The translations under genes and the position numbers were made by a program. From NCBI RefSeq assembly GCF_000006445.2, contig NC_006048.2:1054001-1118000 (forward strand): a stretch of DNA of 64,000 nt. The letters run 5' to 3'. The notes under the pieces are model-generated. The model saw nothing but the letters and a program-made list of their open reading frames with translations. It was not told the origin of the DNA and did not search any database. Shown here in pieces: positions 11,101-19,378 of the stretch. Numbering within the stretch: position 1 is the first letter of the stretch; each line of letters begins with the position of its first letter. Origin of the DNA: Debaryomyces hansenii CBS767 (lineage: Eukaryota > Ascomycota > Pichiomycetes > Serinales > Debaryomycetaceae).

Positions 11101-13005
11101 CTTGATAGTATAATACGTAAGACCGACGAAAATGAACGTATATCGGAGGATTTCCTAATTGAGATTCTCTATCCTCAAATTCAATTACAAAGTGATGAGA
11201 CACCAGATAGGATTGTTTTGATGGCAATACCAAGCATTGATGCGAAAATTGTATCCGTACTCACGAAATCGACCAATCAATTAGTAGTTAACGAACGTGA
11301 ATTAGAAAACAGGTATGGTGTAATACTAAGAGATGCAAATATCTTCGTTTTAAATAAAGAAGACGTTCTGAATGTGAATAAATTAATTTTGAATAAAAAG
11401 ACTTACGGTTCGACAACAAGCTGGCCTCCATGGTTGGGCATTGAAATTTGTAAGAATGGAAGACTAGCAGGAGAGGATAAATTAATAGTTGAGAAAACAT
11501 CAATGTTGATTACCTATGAACAGATAAATCCATTGGGAAGTCAATTGATCAATGATAACAGTGAGCGCACTTCTCTGTTAGGTGAAAGTGATGTTGAATC
11601 TATATCTCGAAAGGTCAATGTAGATATACCGGAATTCAAGATCTTATCGACTGCAAAACAATATCACACTTTATATGTTATCATTTTAAATCTACTCTTT
11701 TATGTCGAGCCAAAGAGTAAATCCTTAGGTGAGAAACTCGAGAAGTTGAAGTTTTCCATAGATTTCTTGGATTTGATTGCATTGAATGAAAGATTAACTA
11801 ACCTACACAAATACTATAGACTAATCAATATTTTGTCTAATAATTATGGTTTCAGGCAAGACATGTTAGATAATGAAGGTTTGAATGATCATTTACTGCT
11901 TAACGTTGAACGAGGAAATGCTATCACTGAAATATATTTGTTGATGAATTCATTGTTAACTGGAGAATTATTTAATGATGATTCTAATTCTAAAACATTG
12001 GCAGAATGGAATATTAATGCCGATAGTATCCAGTTATGTATGCTCGAAGATGATCGAACCCCGATTTTAAAGCTTTTAATGGATCACGGAAAATATAGAA
12101 GAAGGATCAATGAAAATGGCTCCAATGATAATAGAATTGAAATTGAAAGCATGCAAGGTTTTAATTTGTTGTATATTGCTTATTATGCAAAGATGATGGA
12201 GCCGCTAATCGGACTTTCTGGTAACAAGCATAAAGAATCTAAGAATTTGATAATTGTTGACTGGTCCATGAAAAGGTCTATTGGTGGCATTAAAGTATTG
12301 GATTATTTTTCGATAGATTCACAACCGTTAAATATCAAAATTGATGAAATAACTGGTGAGAAGCTATTGAAATACATATTCCCTGGATCAGATACCGACA
12401 ATTTTAATTTGTTTGGAAATAACCCTAATAAAGAAGAGAATGAGAGCGATCCTGATGATGATAATGTCATCGGGAAGAACCGAGAATCGTTTGTTCAAGA
12501 ACTAGAAGGATCGAAAAAAGCTGTAACTTTTGAAGACGATAATTCTAGCTCGAACAAAAGTCGTCAACGAAATCAAATGAAGTTTGATCGGTCTATGACG
12601 AGATTATCAAATAATAAGCTGCAATTGTCTAGTTCGGTATCTTCGAATGATGAAGCAGATGCAGACCTAGATGAAATGCTTCAAAGATCTAAGAAATACT
12701 TGAGCATCGGGGATTTGAACATCAGCCCAATATGTCTTTTGATTTCAGTGAAGTGTCACAATGGATACAAGAGAATCTTAAATGTTCAAGATTTGTTTAT
12801 AAAGTTACCGGAATTTAGTATTGGAAACCAAGTCCTATCATTATTAGAAGTGACCATGAAATTCAAGAGGATGATAAAGAAAGCATTATTAAGCCATATC
12901 GGAAGGTTATTAAGAAATAAGATGACAGTTAAAAGGAACAGGATTAGAAATAAAACTGCTGCAAATGGTCAAATGATAACAGATGAAGCAATTATAGATA
13001 CATAA
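5182..13005 (+). CDS. FMP27: FMP27/Hobbit bridge-like lipid transfer protein
   Basis: A giant (2607 residues) repeating-beta-groove protein of the FMP27/YPR117W (Hobbit/SABRE/KIP) family, thought to channel lipids at ER-plasma-membrane contacts. An N-terminal membrane anchor lies at about residues 24-45 (GGLVLGAWVIGWYLIYFVSG), followed by the family start (ISYTNKRVSLTLRTFRIRLWG). The namesake motifs are present: GFWDK near residue 1376 (KLGFWDKLRYIM) and WPPW near 2081 (TTSWPPWLGIEI). A charged coiled-coil lies at about 1815-1870 and a basic tail at the end. Length matches S. cerevisiae Fmp27 (about 2600). One uninterrupted frame from the ATG at 5182. It is convergent with MED19 with only about 110 bases between stops. 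S. cerevisiae has two paralogues; whether this yeast has one cannot be told here. Confidence 0.93.
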   Translation: MTFEAIQLTKSAMVGFVMNDILYYGGLVLGAWVIGWYLIYFVSGFHLKTIGINNGILFNGISYTNKRVSLTLRTFRIRLWGNTRKIVMDDLVIKLHSAEKSTKRAKKPEKGDNLGDGTIDLSIFPSNCAARAVVRFVLTHIPSVDIGLKHTTLLYPDSTSTTIEYLRFMLTSRYSKKSASNLKFYTTLVVNEVVNSSESDSLKLVPPMSLMTLKLQLNLQINIEKGNIHNIQVRLFTDEFKCVIFRKAKLFIDRIKRDMEFSDKSNEPGIEFTPKTNVEPQTNYTEEESLEQEDAGSSKHPTKFDKFIKIRNKLYPVIKEISFNLDNSELLEIPFAITDKEMSFSDYFDYSSRKRSLDLFSKSISFNYLKLNKTAAGFHVLFDSEADDPFQVNTSIQSLRVNYCKHTKENNQETCQKDEVLNIPNFNYTYKSNVLDCMVRDKGFKDCVTEFAATACSPMIDLSTVQLATFIYNCVLIKKYFTLKHLKKRNKKLNREIIKEHTNANNDTHIDSDDIDTTQVESDSNDADNQEKLSRTKYKHQLLKLLEEYFPRVDTKFVIEQPRFIIKHHDKTTNKAQILDFSYSLLNIHTFTTPTRDYNINCHTIHPCINYVQKSNVTLQDEYNKVIKKEILSLRSINFKLDILKNLEVKSTIAINEPRVDLSQLNIITGINDLLQDITCMAQEHLNSGLVNLNLNAAIIKQRLIFPDSTEGSTAESKPLEYKLFRYLPNWFLGLEIIISKLSFILGSRSVLIAKYYLDEINGEGYNADYFSDNHKLRNVRFTIDNLNLNIRNKVYDPKHINSDSESTDTLAANENVIEFWTIDMQMSKIQCALQLLLNNSNDEYEEFLNLPMTDIFVSAVNSNGINDLKMDVNVDDVIGDYDRYKLSVLIGAIYLVREAILAPIKLIKNKLRNDMQKVASKASTQVESQTRKISDFAVLNCKIRRSNFIVHLDDNYKIKLQLFDIIANVNKGVIILNNKFFRILAGSPFIADQWCRIACVDELRIVVNDPSIESKITIASESIRLIQPHGFMVYRLFDNLSITIKILKHLISCLKNDHLKRKNIEPKEGKAINFPRIHITSKKLSFNMEDDPFECELNMIYQLGLVEQRKRLEQVALFEARTSEANQTKHDFTSIEMEEKLYHLRKSISTSWIRKIKVYKARLGDEIIQNKKFLFGNEALLPVDKNEQIIAYMNQAPLLSVIVSGFDLNISRTKFDLDELPQFIHDMGQGVPVDTRYSLMIPMFISLQLLELRMHLRDYPLPLLRVPYNKDKTSSLSMAGHLILSEALVNEAAHLRNLHIPLVPDVKNVVGDKHYALTINKSLSSVKLFTDLSVKFSSQEASRFVWGQSYQFGIQQVLLNFDQFSKPPVDPSLKLGFWDKLRYIMHGKFKIETGSHNSLEVAFKGSRDPYDLFNVSSGFVLAFNDNVLWTVNENDDSQLFMKVKSDKVLWYIPNYLATPLVSWSRDSSKYIFLPNSKSFISSCFAYFLEETPHNDLDAQLSRSHIHEKKVVSLKGGVNFIIGFLLQRHTGSGITSRESKHHYDVKLFNPEYTKEGHDSYAGFRSDRINMSISFHANTENSYNCIHLSPNTFKQFFNWWTLFAGNMMLPIRRGDLFGDSKMSMKFSQHLFTNKFQFNFKSLFISHIYRDENVDANNDKIECVGIRAKMDEFLVDLHQVKEPRIMIHEGLSKNKKIMKMNFRLGEVHLTGIDLRTIYATFDQNIYAHRIQNEDSKSKFSVFDNDAQWFDIEDYEEAFIPTLRKSRRSIKINALMYSKRFSYLRDTTSESDEVIDTQEEDNAHGCLLGSKNIYLLQIELLKDRIKQLEERIKINKTKQLSNEQLYKRISFLKNDIQEQDTKRLQRKEESSSSTEPNFTSMFHNKFVLVCMFLKWNVQNRNLLFKYVHFVQLKVQLRKYLSYESIRAIHNIIDHNIAETGGDELSIISEALSKIKLEKLANEISRKSESSQQRLNNLDSIIRKTDENERISEDFLIEILYPQIQLQSDETPDRIVLMAIPSIDAKIVSVLTKSTNQLVVNERELENRYGVILRDANIFVLNKEDVLNVNKLILNKKTYGSTTSWPPWLGIEICKNGRLAGEDKLIVEKTSMLITYEQINPLGSQLINDNSERTSLLGESDVESISRKVNVDIPEFKILSTAKQYHTLYVIILNLLFYVEPKSKSLGEKLEKLKFSIDFLDLIALNERLTNLHKYYRLINILSNNYGFRQDMLDNEGLNDHLLLNVERGNAITEIYLLMNSLLTGELFNDDSNSKTLAEWNINADSIQLCMLEDDRTPILKLLMDHGKYRRRINENGSNDNRIEIESMQGFNLLYIAYYAKMMEPLIGLSGNKHKESKNLIIVDWSMKRSIGGIKVLDYFSIDSQPLNIKIDEITGEKLLKYIFPGSDTDNFNLFGNNPNKEENESDPDDDNVIGKNRESFVQELEGSKKAVTFEDDNSSSNKSRQRNQMKFDRSMTRLSNNKLQLSSSVSSNDEADADLDEMLQRSKKYLSIGDLNISPICLLISVKCHNGYKRILNVQDLFIKLPEFSIGNQVLSLLEVTMKFKRMIKKALLSHIGRLLRNKMTVKRNRIRNKTAANGQMITDEAIIDT

Positions 13006-13116
13006 TAATGACCTTATTACTTTCATAGTTTAATTATAATATTTATACAATATGACATTAATAGATAATATTATTAGGATATCATTATTTCATTAAATTT
13101 TACATACGTAAGTCTA

Positions 13117-13702
13117 TTATACATGTTGTCTCTTTATGTCACCACCATTTGGCTGCAACTTCTTCTTACGCTTATTCTTCTTTGAGCCCCCAAATTCATC
13201 ATTCTCCGACATATCATCACCTCTCATTAATGTTTGCTGGTCATTTATAGCCAAATCTGAGGTATTAAAACCAGGTATTCCGTTGATTGAAGTTTTTTCA
13301 AACTTTAACGCTTGATTTAATAAATCTGCATCCAAAGACTTGATCAAATCTGGTGCTTGTGATATTGAGGGATCTAACAAAGATCCAGGAACTGGTTTCA
13401 GTGGTGGAATTTGGTGTTTTCCTGGTAAATCTTGAATATGATTCTTATACGACTTTCTTAATTTAACTCCCTTCGACCCATCGGGGTTTGTCCTTGCAAG
13501 TGAATTAGCAACTGGTTCTAAACCATATAAGGTCAATAAATTATCTAATGGCGATGGATGTGATAGATTGTATTTTCCTTACCAGATGTTAGTATTTCAT
13601 CTTATGCTGGCTTCTTCAATGAACAAAAAAAAACATACGGCTTGAATTGATTAAATAATAGCTATCTATCCCCTGGCTGAGCTTGTTGTCCTCTTCTTCC
13701 AT
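13117..13702 (-). CDS. ROX3: Mediator subunit 19 (Med19/Rox3), spliced
   Basis: Head-module subunit of the RNA polymerase II Mediator. The core signature SLARTNPDGSKGVKLRKSYK and DLPGKHQIP identifies Med19/Rox3; the tail is Lys-rich (KKNKRKKKL), as in the family. The downstream frame lacks a plausible start. A short intron repairs this: exon 1 is 13702-13639 (ATG GAA GAA GAG ...), donor GTATGT 13638-13633, branch TACTAAC 13594-13588, acceptor AAG ending 13578, exon 2 13577-13117. The 61-base intron is removed in phase 1 and joins SYYLINSS to RKYNLSHPSPLDNLL, giving 174 residues with a typical Med19 N-terminus. An unspliced model beginning at 13536 on a TTG would lose this part. Convergent with FMP27. 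Confidence 0.9.
13578..13638 (-). other. ROX3/MED19 intron
   Basis: 61-base intron with GTATGT donor, perfect TACTAAC branch and AAG acceptor 10 bases after the branch. Reading through it meets an in-frame TAA at the acceptor, so unspliced RNA cannot encode the full protein. Confidence 0.88.
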
Positions 13703-14000
13703 CCTATCTATAAAGTACTCTTTTAACTCTCTTCACGATTATAATAGTAAGTATCAATTTGTGAATAGAAGAATTTCACATATAATTGTTCGTAATCGCA
13801 CGCTACCAAATAATGACGGATTAGATCCATTACAGCTATACTTTAACAAATTATGAGACGATTATCTATACAGTAAGAATTTATAAATGGATATTTCCAA
13901 GGAGAGAGGAAAAAATGTAGAAAAGGTTCATACAATATGAAACAAATGAAATTAAATAGTTAACTGAGTCAGGGAAAACACCCAAATTAATTTACACTTC

Positions 14001-15254
14001 TTATTTACCAACAACTTCCCAGCCTTCACCTTCTTTATTGTTGACAGACAATTTCGAAGTTGCATCTTCCAAGCCAGTAGTTGTTTGTTCAGCCTTTGGT
14101 TCTTCAGCGTTTTTAGCTGGTTGAGCTTCTTCATCGTCACTTTCAACTGTGAGAACATCAAATGAAGACTTTTGAGGTTTTGGTTGATTGTCTTTCTTTT
14201 CTTCGTCAACCTTTTTATTTGCTCTAGAAGGCTTACTGTTACTGCGAGGTTCCAAACCTTGTCCTCTCTTCCAGTCTAAGGCTGGTTCTTGTTTTTTGTC
14301 TTGTCTCTCAGTTCTAGTACTTCTTTCTCTTGGAGGTAAAGTACCGGCGGAGGATCTTGCTGCACCCCAATCAAACTCTGGCTCATCCTTTTTAGGTCTT
14401 CTTTCGGATCTTTCACCTCTTTCAACTCTTTCACCTCTTCCACTCTTTTCTCTTGGAGGTAAAGTGCCGGCTGAAGATCTAACTGCACCCCAATCTAAGT
14501 CTGGTTCTTCTCTTCTTGGTCTTCTTTCTGGTCTTTCACCTCTGTCACCTCTGTCTTCTCTTGGTGGTAATCCACCAGCAGATCTAGCGGAAGTCCAATC
14601 AATATCTGGTTCTTCTCTTCTTGGTCTTCTTTCTGGTCTGTCACCTCTGTCACCTCTGTTTTCTCTTGGTGGTAAGCCACCGGAAGATCTGGCAGAACTC
14701 CAATCGATTTCTACTTCTTCTCTAGGAGGTCTTCCACCTTCCATTGGACCACCTCTTGCGGATCTCCAGTCCATATCGAAAACATCAGCTCTTTGTGGAG
14801 CAGCCACGTTAACGAAGATCTTTCTTCCGTTCAAATCTGCCATGTTCAAGTTCAAAGCTTCTTCTAATAAACCTCTTTCGGTGAATGTTACAAATCCGAA
14901 CCCTTTCAACTTTCCAGTCATATTATCAACAGGTAACTTGATATCGGTGATTACATCTTGTACTTGCATACGGTCTTCAAAAAATCTACCTAAGTCTTGC
15001 TCTTCAACATCCCATGGTAAGTTAGCAACTCTTGCTCTGTATGGTGGTTGGTCTGGAACTGGAAATTCTTTTCTTTCACGTCTGGAATCGTCATTGTCTC
15101 TGAATCCTGTTTGTGGTTGGTAAATTCCTTCTTTTCTAGCACCAGTAGTTCCTTGTGATCCGGCAATTGGGACACCGATAGACGACATATCAACTTCTTC
15201 GTCTGCCCATGATCCACCAATTGAATTATCGGATAAGAATGAACCTAAGTCCAT
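14001..15254 (-). CDS. TIF3: Translation initiation factor eIF4B (Tif3)
   Basis: RNA-binding stimulator of eIF4A/eIF4F in mRNA recruitment to the 40S subunit. The N-terminal DLGSFLSDNSIGGSWADEE is typical of yeast Tif3. An RRM follows at about residues 73-150 (RNP2-like YRARVANLPW, RNP1 LKGFGFVTF). Then come about six tandem repeats of the form (D/E)xDWxxARSSxGxLPPRE, each followed by an RGDRxERRPRREEP-type charged linker; the last copy is degenerate (ALDWKRGQG). S. cerevisiae Tif3 has seven such repeats in 436 residues; here 417. The C-terminus ends GEGWEVVGK. ATG at 15254 is the first in frame. The repeats also create a long antisense open frame (14188-15123) which is not a gene. Confidence 0.95.
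   Translation of the reverse strand: MDLGSFLSDNSIGGSWADEEVDMSSIGVPIAGSQGTTGARKEGIYQPQTGFRDNDDSRRERKEFPVPDQPPYRARVANLPWDVEEQDLGRFFEDRMQVQDVITDIKLPVDNMTGKLKGFGFVTFTERGLLEEALNLNMADLNGRKIFVNVAAPQRADVFDMDWRSARGGPMEGGRPPREEVEIDWSSARSSGGLPPRENRGDRGDRPERRPRREEPDIDWTSARSAGGLPPREDRGDRGERPERRPRREEPDLDWGAVRSSAGTLPPREKSGRGERVERGERSERRPKKDEPEFDWGAARSSAGTLPPRERSTRTERQDKKQEPALDWKRGQGLEPRSNSKPSRANKKVDEEKKDNQPKPQKSSFDVLTVESDDEEAQPAKNAEEPKAEQTTTGLEDATSKLSVNNKEGEGWEVVGK
14270..14790 (-). repeat. Tandem protein-coding repeats of TIF3
   Basis: Five to six imperfect in-frame repeats of roughly 75-95 bases encoding the DW-xx-ARS-xx-G-LPPRE unit plus a charged linker. The pairs at about 14490-14600 and 14600-14700 are the closest copies. 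Repeat number is expected to vary between strains. Confidence 0.8.
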
Positions 15255-15767
15255 TTTAACAGATTTTTTAGGAGCTAATTGAATTGTTAATATTTCCGTT
15301 TCCTCGCTTTCTTTTTCTTCAAGTAAACCATAATCTTCCTAGACAGTACATACCCATTTTGAATATAAATTGTATTACTCTGAGTTGTTCAAGTATAATT
15401 TATTTATATATTAGTAACTTAATGAATTAATCCTTCTCAATTTTTCCATCAAAATTTTTTTTTCAAGCTCGCGAATGATTATGTAAATTACTTCATCTCA
15501 AGATTTTATTTACATGAACAGAGAACGAATATTAAATCAAATATTAAGCAGCATAACTAATAGGAATATATAGATATATATATATATATATATGTAGATA
15601 TATCAAAGTTGGAGACTAATTCACAAAACCATAAAAAAACCGATCACATATACAACAAAATCGCATAAACTTCAAAGCAGTTGGTGCTAATAAATACAGT
15701 AATAAATAAGGGTCCATAGGACTTAGTTGAAGAATTAAAGAGAGGATACTTGTGACACGAAAACAGC
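15255..15767. other. Intergenic, AT-rich, with TA microsatellite
   Basis: Upstream region of TIF3 and 3' region of the RING gene. It contains a run of TA dinucleotides at about 15574-15593 and several A/T homopolymers. No gene seen. Confidence 0.55.
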
Positions 15768-17507
15768 TTATACTCTTTGTTCAACAATATCTCGTGGAAT
15801 ATTAGATGCTGAACCCTGTCTAGAAGTTGATATGTAAGGAGTGGTAGTCGATTCAGTAGTTGTGGGTATATTTTCGTTGACCGCATCATTGGTAATAGGT
15901 TCGGCAATTGCATTCGGGTTAGTGATATCAGGATTACTAGGATTGTTGTTATCGATATTTTCAGCAGTGTTGGGGCTGTTGTTATTACTGTTGGCATTGG
16001 TGTCAGACGCAGTATTGGAATTTTCACCATTCGTAGCAGTTGTTGAGCCTTGGGCAGCTATTCTCAGTCTTTCTTGGCGATGAATAGTTATGACAGCCCA
16101 GTGAAACAAATCCTCTCTTGAGATGCCCATAATTTTCCACCACACCACCTTGAGAGCATTCCCACGTTTCTTCGACGCAAGTTCGGTAGCCCGTTGTTCA
16201 ATGTTTAAACGGGCGAACGTCGCATCACCTAATATCAACCTTACCCTTTCGTGTAGTGGAACTAGCTCTTGAAGTAAAGCTGTCAAAGCTGGATCATTTC
16301 TAAATGCATCGAAGTCAATATCGTCGTAGCCATCTTCAGGGTTATCATTTTCGTTATTCTCGTCACCGTTGTTATTAGAAGTACTACTTCCATCGCCCTG
16401 TTGGCTAACACTATTATTATGTTCATCTTTGAAGAAATAGTCTCTTTTGCACATAGGGCAGCAAGCTCTTCTCTTAGTTAACCATGGGTCCAAACAATCC
16501 GAATGAAATACATGGCCACAAATTAACCCCCTAACGCTATCTTCATTCTCCAAGACCTCAAGACAAATGGCACACGTACCAGAAGTAAAGTGTAACCCAT
16601 CTTCAGTTTCTTGCGATGGAGAAGACTCATGGGTTGCATGTGGAACCTCGTCCAACTTCATATTCTGCATTTCGATTCCTTCAACCTTCGTGGCAGATGA
16701 TTGGTTGACCTCAATCACATCACTAGCCGTACTGTGTGAAACGGTTCGGTTCAAGTCTTCCTCTTGAAGTTCATTCAAATCAAATGTATCATCCTGTGCC
16801 CGTTGACTTCTTTTAGTCGTACATTTTAACATGGATTCCTCTTGCAAAACACCATCTCTGATTTCATGATCTCTCTCTTGACCACCGTTAAGCCAATCGT
16901 GATAAGACTTCTTAGGGAACAATATTTCAACTTCTTGCTCCGTCAATTTTTTCATCCTGGAGTATCTCCCCCCTCTCCTTCTCCGGCGGTTTCTTCCACG
17001 ATTGATCCTCCTGGCTAAGATTTCGCCTCTTATGAAGTTATTATCTCTGACATAGTTTATTTGTTCCTGTAACTCGACGTTCGTCAAACTATTATGTTCT
17101 AAAGGTGCACTCGAAGAAGTAAAAATTGTTCTGTGGGGTATAGGATAGACGTGGAGTCCATACTTCGACCTGATAAAATAACGAAACGTGAAAAACACAA
17201 ACAATATGGCTATCAATACACCTACCGCAAGGGCTAGAAAGAATAATACCGTCGAGGTAGTATTCCCAACGAACGATACCCCGTCGGTAACGGACTCTCC
17301 CCCACTTGTCGAACTTCCACTCTCCGAAGGAACAACAACAGAAGGTGAAAGTGACCTTTCGTTCAAGCTCTTACTAGCCGACGTGTCGTCCACTACTAAT
17401 AGCTCAGCTATAAGTTGTCTGATACCTCCGAACATGGAAGAGCCTGCTTCTTCCTTATCAAGGGTAAAAGTGGGGGCGCCACCTTGTAAAAATTTGCTAC
17501 CAGACAT
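15768..17507 (-). CDS. Membrane-anchored RING-H2 E3 ubiquitin ligase, unnamed
   Basis: A 579-residue protein with one clear membrane segment at about 85-110 (STVLFFLALAVGVLIAILFVFFTF), a short N-terminal lumenal or outside part rich in Ser, and a large polar cytoplasmic part. A basic patch (RGRNRRRRRGGR) is near 170. A RING-H2 domain lies at about 316-360: CAICLE ... CGHVFHSDCLDPWL ... CCPMCK, with the Cys3-His2-Cys3 ligands all present, so ubiquitin-ligase activity is likely. The Asn/Ser/Thr-rich tail is low complexity. The layout (TM then RING-H2) resembles fungal TM-RING ligases that act on membrane or endosomal substrates; I cannot assign a named orthologue. No signal peptide is evident, so the TM may act as an internal anchor. 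Confidence 0.82.
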   Translation of the reverse strand: MSGSKFLQGGAPTFTLDKEEAGSSMFGGIRQLIAELLVVDDTSASKSLNERSLSPSVVVPSESGSSTSGGESVTDGVSFVGNTTSTVLFFLALAVGVLIAILFVFFTFRYFIRSKYGLHVYPIPHRTIFTSSSAPLEHNSLTNVELQEQINYVRDNNFIRGEILARRINRGRNRRRRRGGRYSRMKKLTEQEVEILFPKKSYHDWLNGGQERDHEIRDGVLQEESMLKCTTKRSQRAQDDTFDLNELQEEDLNRTVSHSTASDVIEVNQSSATKVEGIEMQNMKLDEVPHATHESSPSQETEDGLHFTSGTCAICLEVLENEDSVRGLICGHVFHSDCLDPWLTKRRACCPMCKRDYFFKDEHNNSVSQQGDGSSTSNNNGDENNENDNPEDGYDDIDFDAFRNDPALTALLQELVPLHERVRLILGDATFARLNIEQRATELASKKRGNALKVVWWKIMGISREDLFHWAVITIHRQERLRIAAQGSTTATNGENSNTASDTNANSNNNSPNTAENIDNNNPSNPDITNPNAIAEPITNDAVNENIPTTTESTTTPYISTSRQGSASNIPRDIVEQRV

Positions 17508-18105
17508 AGAAAGTTCCAGCTCTATATGTGATGCAAAGATATAATGAATGTGACTTATACCTGATACTGTAGTTTCTTTGGAGTATTACGTTAACTGCTT
17601 TTGATAATTAACTTTGAATTCTGGAGAAAAGGGCTTACCATGCATCAAAAGTAAAAAACTGGCAATCTTAATTTCCGCAAGTTGACTTACTATTAGATAA
17701 ACACTTGCTCGCTAAATGAAACGTCTTTATCCCTGATTTATTTAGATATAAGTACTAAAATAATAAGGCTATAACGAAAATGGATCAGTCCATAAAGGAA
17801 AAAGGAATCATACCTAGTCCCATTCGTGCTCGCTGACTAAATTTTTCGGTTAAGCCCTGCTTATATTCGAAGCATCATTATTAAAAATAATTTTACGGTT
17901 ATACTGGAGTAGAGTGATTTATACGGCATAAGTAGAGCCAGGGGCTATCGCGGTCACCCTAAAGGTAATTTTAAGGGTGTTGATCTGGCATAAGCAGATA
18001 ATAAAAAAACGTAAGAAGCCTATCATACCGTGCGCAATGATAATAATAATTAATATTAAGCACTATAAGACAATATATATATCATTACGTAAGTGTTTAA
18101 TCAAA
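17508..18105. other. Intergenic between eIF5A 3' end and RING gene promoter
   Basis: About 600 bases, AT-rich, with many short A/T tracts. It includes the RING gene upstream region and the eIF5A 3' UTR. I looked for a tRNA in the GC-richer piece near 17935-17975 and found no cloverleaf. Confidence 0.5.
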
Positions 18106-18764
18106 TTATTTTGGGGCTTCCTTGAAAGAAATAGCGGCTTCTTCACCCATAGCAGAGACAATGGTGACTAATAAGTCCTTACCTTCGTCGAATTCAGATT
18201 GGATCTTGTCACCTAATTCACCTTCTGGAACCTTAACATCGTCCTTGGTGTCACCATCGTTAGTCATCAAGGATAAGAAACCATCATCGATGTCTAATAA
18301 TTGGAATTCACGTCTACCGACATTTGGGACTTCCATATTGTGGGTAGATGGAGATAAATCTTCTAACTTCTTACCAGTGAAAATATCAATGGCGACCAAG
18401 TGGACCTTGGCGTGACCGTGCTTACCGGTCTTAGAGGTAGACATATCAACAATCTTACATGGTCTGCTCTTAATAACAACATGTCCGTTCTTTCTTAAAG
18501 CGGAACATTGAATTGGGAAGGTTAAAGCAGCACCAGCGTCAGCGGTCTCAAAAGTGTGCTAATTACTAGTTAGTACTTATCCCCATACTGTAGACGACCT
18601 CTAGTTTACTCTACGGCCTTCTGTGATCAATAAATTTCCAAATTGATTGAATTCACCTTCAAATTTCTTGTCATGGGACCGAAGTCCACTAGAAAAAAAA
18701 TTTTCAGTTCATGCTCCAATCAATCGCAAATATAGTAGTATCTACTTACTTCTTCGTCAGCCAT
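18106..18764 (-). CDS. HYP2: Translation factor eIF5A, spliced
   Basis: eIF5A promotes peptide-bond formation at stalling sequences and termination. The hypusination loop [12 protein letters not shown] is intact; the modified Lys is residue 51 of the spliced protein. Exon 2 begins with CAC ACT TTT GAG (HTFE) and lacks its own start. Exon 1 is 18764-18750 (ATG GCT GAC GAA GAA), donor GTAAGT at 18749-18744, branch TACTAAC 18575-18569, acceptor AG at 18560-18559, exon 2 18558-18106. The joined N-terminus [16 protein letters not shown] is diagnostic, and the product is 155 residues against 157 in S. cerevisiae. An unspliced start at the internal Met (18444) would truncate the N-domain. Deoxyhypusine synthase and hydroxylase are the expected modifying enzymes. 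Confidence 0.95.
18559..18749 (-). other. eIF5A intron
   Basis: 191-base intron after codon 5, phase 0. GTAAGT donor, perfect TACTAAC branch. The first AG after the branch (3 bases away) is skipped in favour of the second (ATTAG), because only that keeps the HTFE reading frame. Confidence 0.92.
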
Positions 18765-19378
18765 AGTATCTAGTTAATTAAGCTCTTTAATTTATGGAGA
18801 GATAATAATAGTTCAACTAACTCAAAAATGAATAAAAAAGAAAATTGTCATTTTTATTTCACTATTGGGTGCCTTCGTTCCAGTGAACGAGCGATGGATG
18901 AGACAATTGTCAGAATTTTTTTTGATTTTGTGAAAAATTGCCACTTCAGTAAATATGGGACCGCTTAACTATGGCTTAACTATGGCCCAAATTTGAGAAA
19001 AAGATACGTAGATCCTAGCACGGGTCAAAGCCGCTGTTACCCGCCTTTGACCCCGTAAACTATCTCCGTGCGGATCCATACACCCGTAATTAAGCAGATG
19101 ACGTAGAGTGTCTACAATCTCTACAAGCTTTAGCATCAGTTTTATAGTGTATAATACATATTAAGCAACTGGTTTATACATATATCAAGTATATACTCGG
19201 CCGTGTGTCATTGGATGTGAGTAGCAAGTGGACGATTGTTGTGGTGTAATATAGACGGCGACGGTGCTGCTGACGAGGAATTGGTGGTGGATGTTATTGA
19301 ATTTGGATTGTTGGTGCATGAGGAGGGGTGGACATAGAGGTGATTTGGGAATTTGTAGTGAGAATTGGTTTATTAGTC
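18765..19378. other. Intergenic: eIF5A promoter and IOC4 3' end
   Basis: About 600 bases containing the eIF5A upstream region. It carries an 11-base tandem duplication (GCTTAACTATG, 18963-18984) and a perfect 9-base inverted repeat (19022-19053). Short minus-strand frames near 19294-19500 are antisense shadows. Confidence 0.55.
19022..19053. promoter_or_regulatory. Perfect inverted repeat GGGTCAAAG-N14-CTTTGACCC
   Basis: Two 9-base arms, exactly complementary, separated by 14 bases, about 260 bases upstream of the eIF5A ATG. The symmetry and position suggest a binding site for a dimeric regulator or a hairpin; which factor is unknown. Confidence 0.45.

Noticed and set aside
14188..15123. 311-codon plus-strand ORF
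   Set aside because: It is the antisense of the TIF3 repeats; Ser/Leu-rich and without independent features.
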